Shown here piece after piece: positions 55,758-64,000 of a stretch of DNA of 64,000 bases; position 1 is the first letter of the stretch, and every line of letters begins with the position of its first letter. Both the position numbers and the translations under genes were made by a program. Origin of the DNA: Molanna angustata (lineage: Eukaryota; Arthropoda; Insecta; Trichoptera; Molannidae); the NCBI GenBank assembly GCA_963576475.1, contig OY754982.1:1457409-1521408 (forward strand). The letters run 5' to 3'. The notes below the pieces were generated by a model that did no database searches, had not been told where the DNA came from, and worked only from the letters and a program-made list of their open reading frames with translations.

Positions 55758-58385
55758 CTATTGGTCAAGCGGCATCAGATGCAGGATGGTGTCAAGGGCT
55801 TTTGATGGTGTAGTTCTCAGACAGCCAGTGGTTGTCACTTCTGCTAGTCTTTGAACTTTTGCCAGCTCTTTTAGGTGCACTCCTTTTTTCAAGCTGTGCC
55901 ACCATACCACCACTCCGTACATCATGACTGGCCTTATGACCGCCTTGTACATCCAGTGGGTTATCTTGGGGTGTAGTCCCCATCGTTTACCCACGATCTT
56001 TCTGCAGGTGTACAGTGCATTTGTAGCTTTCCGTACTCTTTCCTGCGTGTTGGGCTTCCAGCTCAGTTTTCTATCCAGGATCAGACCTAGGTATTTTGCT
56101 TGAGCTGAGATCTCTAATGTCACCCCTTCTAGGGTTGGCAATGTAAATGCCGGGATTACCCGTTTATTTGTAAAGAGGATCAACTCTGTTTTCTTTGGGT
56201 TCACTCCCAACCCACTATTCTTACACCACTGAGTTATCCTGTCTAGTGCCCTCTGTAAGAGAGATGAGAGTATGTTGAGGATCTTACCGGACACCGCTAT
56301 GGCGAGATCATCTGCATAAGCGATTACTCCGACCCCGGTGTCGTCTAACTCCATCAACAGTTTATTTAGGGCTAGATTCCATAAAAGAGGTGATAGAACG
56401 CCTCCTTGGGGTGTTCCCTTCACCGGGTATCTTTTTATCTTTGAGCCCCCAAGTTCTGAGTTTATTACTCTATTTCTCAACATATTGTCGATAAATTCTA
56501 TGAGCGAAGTCTCTATCCCCAATTTCCTCAGAGACTGAGTCATTGTTTCATATTTAATGTTATTAAAGGCTCCTTCTATGTCTAGGAAGGAGACCAGTGT
56601 GTACTCTTTATACTTCATCGATTTCTCGATTCTGTGTATCAGGGTATGTAATGCTGTTTCTACAGATTTCCCTTTGCTGTACGCATGTTGAGACTCCGAC
56701 CACTTTGAAGGTTCTATTTTGCCCCTTATTCTGGTTTCTATGAGTCTTTCTAGCGTTTTAAGGACAAACGAGGATAGACTAATTGGTCTGAAATCCTTGG
56801 ATGTATTATTAGATGTTCTTCCACCTTTGGGTATGAACACCACTTTTACTTCTCTCCATAATTTGGGGGTATAACAGAGTTCTATACATGCTTCGAAGAT
56901 TATCCCCAACCAGGGTATGACAGTCTCCGAGGCCGCTTGCAGTTCCGCTGGAATGATACCATCCGGACCTGGCGACTTGTATGGTTCAAACTCGTAAATT
57001 GCCCAAGCAATCATTTCTGTATTAAATAATTTCTGGGAGTTTTTCTGTTTCCTGGTTTGGTTTGTTGTCTCAGGCATGCTCTCTCTTTGCAGGTGGGTCT
57101 GCGCCCCCCCTATCGGGCGGACGGTTTCCCTAGGCATGTCGAGTTTACATCCAGGAAAGTGTGTTTCTGTTAATAGCTCTAATGTTTCAGAGCTGCTTGA
57201 GGTCCAGCTGCCATCGTTTTTCTTTATATATTCAGGCATCTCTGGATCCGTAGCTAGGATTTTGCGAATCCTGTTTCCCTCGGGGATTGTTTCAATTTTT
57301 GTGCAGAAATCTTCCCATGAGGTTCTTTTTGCCGTTTTTACTTTACTCTTAAAAACTCTTTGACTAGCCTTATAAGTTTCCCATTCATTGGTTTTCTTGG
57401 CTAGGTTAAATAGTTTGCGACATTCCCTTCTTAGGGCAATTATCTCTTCTGTCCACCATGGTGGTCTTTTTCTCCCTTTAGCTATACGCACCGGGCACGA
57501 TTCCCTGGTGGCTTGGTTGCAAGCATTAGTAAGGGTCTTTACCATGTTATCCAATTCCTCTGTTGTTGAGGGTTTGGTTGGTATTTCAGAAAGAAATTCA
57601 CTGAGGACAGTGTTGTACTTACCCCATTGTGTGTTCCTTCTATTGCTGTACATGACTTTATCTGGTTTCTGAAAGTTTAAGTTAAATTCAATGTACTGGT
57701 GATCAGAGAAGGAGTGGTCAGCTGAGACTTTCCATTCTTTTACATATTGGGCAGCATATTCATTGGCAATTGTTATGTCTAGAACTTCGCGCCTTATTGC
57801 GGTAATAAATGTTGGAGTATTACCTATATTACAAATTTCGAGGTTATTTGATAAAATATATTCAAAAAGTAACTCACCTCTCTCGTTTGTGTCCGTGCTG
57901 CCCCAGATTGTGTGGTGTGCGTTGGCATCTGCACCTGTCACCACAGGTATCCTGTCATCTTCTGCTCTATGTATGGCTTGTTGAAGGATACCTGGAGGGG
58001 GCGGTTCTTCGTGATCATGTGCTAGGTAGGCAGAAATCAGCCAAATGGTATGGGACTGAAGTTCTACTGCCAGCACTGTGATATCTTCGTTGCAGAACTC
58101 TGACACCTTAAAGGCATTGAGCTCCTTCTTTATCAGAATACAGGACCTTGGCTTACCATTATTGTTTGTATAGAAGATCCTGTAGTCTTTAGATTTTAAC
58201 CCAGCCACTAGATTTTTGACAACCCATGGTTCTTGGGCTAAGACAACATCTTCTCCTTTTTCTAAGAGGCGGAGGAGTAATGCGGCAGACGCCGCCTTCG
58301 AGTGGTGCAGATTAATCTGAACCACTTTCATGCAGCAGTCTCCCCTCCTCCCCCTCATCGCTGGATATATCTGGGCTCTCAACAT
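55758..58385 (-). CDS. LINE ORF2: endonuclease and reverse transcriptase
   Basis: 875 codons from the ATG at 58385; the ATG at 58331 (MKVVQINLHHSK) is the more likely natural start. APE-type endonuclease at about 19-235: QINLHH (Asn25), QEPW (Glu52), TGADANAHH, SFSDH. RT: FLDIEGAFNN, GTPQGGVLSPLLWNL, and the catalytic YADDLAIA at 690-693. The thumb follows (AKYLGLILDRKLSWKPNTQE) and YGVVVWW. The frame ends at a TAG just after LHLMPLDQ because of a one-base frameshift; RNase H continues in another frame. It has no other lesions, so the insertion is fairly recent. It overlaps the ORF1 remnant. Confidence 0.9.
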   Translation of the reverse strand: MLRAQIYPAMRGRRGDCCMKVVQINLHHSKAASAALLLRLLEKGEDVVLAQEPWVVKNLVAGLKSKDYRIFYTNNNGKPRSCILIKKELNAFKVSEFCNEDITVLAVELQSHTIWLISAYLAHDHEEPPPPGILQQAIHRAEDDRIPVVTGADANAHHTIWGSTDTNERGELLFEYILSNNLEICNIGNTPTFITAIRREVLDITIANEYAAQYVKEWKVSADHSFSDHQYIEFNLNFQKPDKVMYSNRRNTQWGKYNTVLSEFLSEIPTKPSTTEELDNMVKTLTNACNQATRESCPVRIAKGRKRPPWWTEEIIALRRECRKLFNLAKKTNEWETYKASQRVFKSKVKTAKRTSWEDFCTKIETIPEGNRIRKILATDPEMPEYIKKNDGSWTSSSSETLELLTETHFPGCKLDMPRETVRPIGGAQTHLQRESMPETTNQTRKQKNSQKLFNTEMIAWAIYEFEPYKSPGPDGIIPAELQAASETVIPWLGIIFEACIELCYTPKLWREVKVVFIPKGGRTSNNTSKDFRPISLSSFVLKTLERLIETRIRGKIEPSKWSESQHAYSKGKSVETALHTLIHRIEKSMKYKEYTLVSFLDIEGAFNNIKYETMTQSLRKLGIETSLIEFIDNMLRNRVINSELGGSKIKRYPVKGTPQGGVLSPLLWNLALNKLLMELDDTGVGVIAYADDLAIAVSGKILNILSSLLQRALDRITQWCKNSGLGVNPKKTELILFTNKRVIPAFTLPTLEGVTLEISAQAKYLGLILDRKLSWKPNTQERVRKATNALYTCRKIVGKRWGLHPKITHWMYKAVIRPVMMYGVVVWWHSLKKGVHLKELAKVQRLAEVTTTGCLRTTPSKALDTILHLMPLDQ

Positions 58386-58620
58386 CTATTGCACCCACTT
58401 TTCTAAGTGCGCCAGATGTCGAGGCTTGGACTTGGATGAGATCGAAGTCCCTCTCGAGGTAGGTATCACCCTTTGAAGGTTCTCCCCCATCCACGTCCAT
58501 ATCGTCTATCACCTCGGTAATTGGAAGGAGCGTTGGACTAGATGGTTCTAAGGGATTTTGTTTCTCGTCCATCACCTCTGTAATTGGTAGTGATGATGGA
58601 CAGGATGGTTCGGGAGGATT
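58312..58620 (-). pseudogene. LINE ORF1, C-terminal remnant
   Basis: An acidic tail ending LLHESGSD-stop at 58312. It contains two tandem copies of an element like NPLEPSSPTLLPITEV and NPPEPSCPSSLPITEV (about 66 bp apart). The Gag-like and zinc-knuckle parts were lost by 5' truncation at about 58635. It overlaps the start of ORF2, as is common in these LINEs. Confidence 0.7.
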
Positions 58621-58648
58621 CTTAATTATACTTATAAGAAGTTAATTT

Positions 58649-59689
58649 ATAAAAATATCATTCAAAAATTTCCAATAAAAAGTCAGAAATCATTATTCAC
58701 ACCATTGCCCAACGAAAATATAACTTAAAAGATACATTTACGATAAATGACATTTGACATTTAAAACGCCCGATGCTGCGTTCAGATTGAAACGCCGCTC
58801 AAAAGCGTTCAGTGAGATTGGTGTGAAAAACGCCATAATCTGCAACTTCAGGTACATTCGATGCCCGACGTTGAGTGTTCTATCTGAACACAGCCCAGAT
58901 TAGTAAAAGTGAAATGTCACCCATGAAAATAGCTAGCACAAATATTTGGTGATGGACGAATGAAGTAAAAATTGTATGTTAAGAGAGAAGAATTTAGCAT
59001 AAGTATGGAATGGTGTGTTTGTGTAGTTTTATAAAAATTTAGGACCAAAAAATAATTTAGAAAGACAATAGTTCATATTTGTATTGCACATACAGTTGTC
59101 ACCGGGTAATCCGGCCCCACCTGTATTCCGCCATGCTTATGCTGTATATTGTGCTGTTTAGTTTACCATTTTTTGTAGTTCATATAGAATCTTACAATGT
59201 TTATATGTAAATTATCACATTACAAGGTACTCTTTACAAAAAGTTCCAGACTACAGGGAGTCTGTGGCAGTACTCAAATTCAATTAAACTACATCTTCTT
59301 GCAAAATGTTTATGTCAGATTACCGCGAGTGGACTGTACTTATATTTTTACCCAACTTTAACGTTATATAAATAAATTATTAACAAAGGAAGATGTATTT
59401 AAAACTATTATTTAAGCGTTGATAATATAAGGAAGGAAAATTAAAAATTAAAATAGATTTAAAATGTACCATTATTCTAATAGATTATAGCATACTTTGC
59501 TAAAACTGCTTTGTTTATTCCTGTATTAATAATTATATCTAAAAAGTTCTCGCAACTTAAACTGAAAAAGTTCTAATATTAAACTGTTGGTGAACATATT
59601 ATGCGGCCTTACTATTGACAATCCAATCCCAATTTGAAATATATGCTAAGAACCTAAGAATAAGGCTGAATTGAAATTGAATGTCAATG
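58649..59689. other. Probable intron sequence, no element recognised
   Basis: AT-rich sequence between the LINE and the 159-bp array. Strings such as 'gctgcgttcagattgaaacg' near 58785 echo 'ggctgcgttcacaatgaatg' near 54340 on the other side of the LINE, so a small dispersed repeat surrounds the insertion site. Confidence 0.4.
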
Positions 59690-62568
59690 GTGATCAATTT
59701 ATATTTATGTCATTTGGACGCAGAATTCATTACCTAGAATATAATAATAAATAAGAAACTTCACAAGCGGGACATTATAATTTTTGGATGCACATTGTCA
59801 CACTTGGGGTAGGAAGAGAGAGAGCCTAATACTAGTCAATCCTATTGTGATATATCTAGTATATTATTATGTTAATATCATTTTGACGTAGAATTGATTA
59901 AGTACCTAGGATAAAATATAATATAAGAAACTTCACAAGCGAGACATAGGTTTTGGATACACAGCATCACACTATGAGTAGGCAGATATATTTGTCAATC
60001 CTATTTTGCTAAATCTAGTATATTATTATGTTAATATCATTTTGACGTAGAATTGATTAAGTACCTAGGATAAAATATAATATAAGAAACTTCACAAGCG
60101 AGACATAGGTTTTGGATACACAGCATCACACTATGAGTAGGCAGATATATTTGTCAATCCTATTTTGCTAAATCTAGTATATTATTATGTTAATATCATT
60201 TTGACGTAGAATTGATTAAGTACCTAGGATAAAATATAATATAAGAAACTTCACAAGCGAGACATAGGTTTTGGATACACAGCATCACACTATGAGTAGG
60301 CAGATATATTTGTCAATCCTATTTTGCTAAATCTAGTATATTATTATGTTAATATCATTTTGACGTAGAATTGATTAAGTACCTAGGATAAAATATAATA
60401 TAAGAAACTTCACAAGCGAGACATAGGTTTTGGATACACAGCATCACACTATGAGTAGGCAGATATATTTGTCAATCCTATTTTGCTAAATCTAGTATAT
60501 TATTATGTTAATATCATTTTGACGTAGAATTGATTAAGTACCTAGGATAAAATATAATATAAGAAACTTCACAAGCGAGACATAGGTTTTGGATACACAG
60601 CATCACACTATGAGTAGGCAGATATATTTGTCAATCCTATTTTGCTAAATCTAGTATATTATTATGTTAATATCATTTTGACGTAGAATTGATTAAGTAC
60701 CTAGGATAAAATATAATATAAGAAACTTCACAAGCGAGACATAGGTTTTGGATACACAGCATCACACTATGAGTAGGCAGATATATTTGTCAATCCTATT
60801 TTGCTAAATCTAGTATATTATTATGTTAATATCATTTTGACGTAGAATTGATTAAGTACCTAGGATAAAATATAATATAAGAAACTTCACAAGCGAGACA
60901 TAGGTTTTGGATACACAGCATCACACTATGAGTAGGCAGATATATTTGTCAATCCTATTTTGCTAAATCTAGTATATTATTATGTTAATATCATTTTGAC
61001 GTAGAATTGATTAAGTACCTAGGATAAAATATAATATAAGAAACTTCACAAGCGAGACATAGGTTTTGGATACACAGCATCACACTATGAGTAGGCAGAT
61101 ATATTTGTCAATCCTATTTTGCTAAATCTAGTATATTATTATGTTAATATCATTTTGACGTAGAATTGATTAAGTACCTAGGATAAAATATAATATAAGA
61201 AACTTCACAAGCGAGACATAGGTTTTGGATACACAGCATCACACTATGAGTAGGCAGATATATTTGTCAATCCTATTTTGCTAAATCTAGTATATTATTA
61301 TGTTAATATCATTTTGACGTAGAATTGATTAAGTACCTAGGATAAAATATAATATAAGAAACTTCACAAGCGAGACATAGGTTTTGGATACACAGCATCA
61401 CACTATGAGTAGGCAGATATATTTGTCAATCCTATTTTGCTAAATCTAGTATATTATTATGTTAATATCATTTTGACGTAGAATTGATTAAGTACCTAGG
61501 ATAAAATATAATATAAGAAACTTCACAAGCGAGACATAGGTTTTGGATACACAGCATCACACTATGAGTAGGCAGATATATTTGTCAATCCTATTTTGCT
61601 AAATCTAGTATATTATTATGTTAATATCATTTTGACGTAGAATTGATTAAGTACCTAGGATAAAATATAATATAAGAAACTTCACAAGCGAGACATAGGT
61701 TTTGGATACACAGCATCACACTATGAGTAGGCAGATATATTTGTCAATCCTATTTTGCTAAATCTAGTATATTATTATGTTAATATCATTTTGACGTAGA
61801 ATTGATTAAGTACCTAGGATAAAATATAATATAAGAAACTTCACAAGCGAGACATAGGTTTTGGATACACAGCATCACACTATGAGTAGGCAGATATATT
61901 TGTCAATCCTATTTTGCTAAATCTAGTATATTATTATGTTAATATCATTTTGACGTAGAATTGATTAAGTACCTAGGATAAAATATAATATAAGAAACTT
62001 CACAAGCGAGACATAGGTTTTGGATACACAGCATCACACTATGAGTAGGCAGATATATTTGTCAATCCTATTTTGCTAAATCTAGTATATTATTATGTTA
62101 ATATCATTTTGACGTAGAATTGATTAAGTACCTAGGATAAAATATAATATAAGAAACTTCACAAGCGAGACATAGGTTTTGGATACACAGCATCACACTA
62201 TGAGTAGGCAGATATATTTGTCAATCCTATTTTGCTAAATCTAGTATATTATTATGTTAATATCATTTTGACGTAGAATTGATTAAGTACCTAGGATAAA
62301 ATATAATATAAGAAACTTCACAAGCGAGACATAGGTTTTGGATACACAGCATCACACTATGAGTAGGCAGATATATTTGTCAATCCTATTTTGCTAAATC
62401 TAGTATATTATTATGTTAATATCATTTTGACGTAGAATTGATTAAGTACCTAGGATAAAATATAATATAAGAAACTTCACAAGCGAGACATAGGTTTTGG
62501 ATACACAGCATCACACTATGAGTAGGCAGATATATTTGTCAATCCTATTTTGCTAAATCTAGTATATT
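59690..62568. repeat. 159-bp satellite, 17 near-identical copies plus a degenerate one
   Basis: The string 'tcattttgacgtagaattga' recurs every 159 bp from 59878 (60037, 60196 ... 62422), giving 17 units that look identical apart from the first. A diverged unit precedes them at about 59690-59848 ('tcatttggacgcagaattca'). No frame is open through the unit. The array lies downstream of the kinase exon's donor and so probably inside its intron. Confidence 0.95.
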
Positions 62569-63998
<1,430 letters not shown>

Positions 63999-64000
63999 AT

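Larger units (their letters stand above)
54600..58635 (-). mobile_element. 5'-truncated LINE with RNase H, 13-bp TSD
   Basis: The plus-strand left end is a run of T (54597-54612), i.e. a poly(A) tail of a minus-strand element. AAGAAGTTAATTT occurs at 54587-54599 and again at 58636-58648, a clear 13-bp target duplication from target-primed reverse transcription. The element keeps the end of ORF1 and all of ORF2 (endonuclease, RT, RNase H). RNase H places it among I/LOA/R1-type lineages; the exact clade was not assigned. Confidence 0.92.

Overview
The window looks like one stretch of an insect nuclear genome, most likely a lepidopteran. Three things suggest this: AT-rich sequence full of short 'tacctacata'-type runs, a typical insect set of mobile elements (BEL/Pao, mariner, Tc1-like, Helitron-like, several non-LTR lineages, tRNA-derived SINEs), and one host gene exon that clearly encodes a mixed-lineage kinase. 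The order-level assignment is inference. Nothing looks bacterial or plasmid-like.

The only confident host coding sequence is at the right edge, on the minus strand. It is the 5' coding exon of an MLK-family MAP3K (slipper-like), with an SH3 domain and a kinase N-lobe running into the HRDLKSSN catalytic loop. It ends in a canonical splice donor at 63178, so the sequence to its left is the gene's first downstream intron for an unknown distance. A second, much weaker candidate host exon, flanked by consensus splice signals, lies at 15970-16080 (+).

Almost everything else is repeats. Left part (1-29 kb): decayed 3' ends of at least seven kinds of LINE, SINEs, an 89-bp tandem repeat, a 34-copy 66-bp array, a 76-bp array, several long palindromes and a broken mariner. 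Middle (29-39 kb): three nearly full-length non-autonomous Helitron-like elements, each with a GT microsatellite at the same internal position; a 1.77-kb Tc1-like transposon with roughly 230-bp inverted repeats and a spliceable intron in its transposase; and a 40-bp minisatellite. 39.5-45.9 kb: an apparently intact BEL/Pao retrotransposon with 556-bp LTRs identical by eye, a 5-bp target duplication and one uninterrupted polyprotein ORF. 47.5-49.7 kb: a 31-bp satellite with an 8-monomer higher-order period. 54.6-58.6 kb: a 5'-truncated LINE (endonuclease-RT-RNase H) with a 13-bp target duplication and one frameshift. 59.7-62.6 kb: a near-perfect 159-bp satellite of 17 copies inside the kinase intron.

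The least familiar pattern is a set of long palindromic (snap-back) insertions. Two, and probably a third, carry 11-16 bp target duplications. Three share a short core (CTGAAGATG followed by a CCGAAACG-like block) although their hairpin arms are unrelated in sequence. The two at 10.6 and 23.6 kb also share a short non-palindromic tail. This is the best candidate for something under-described here.
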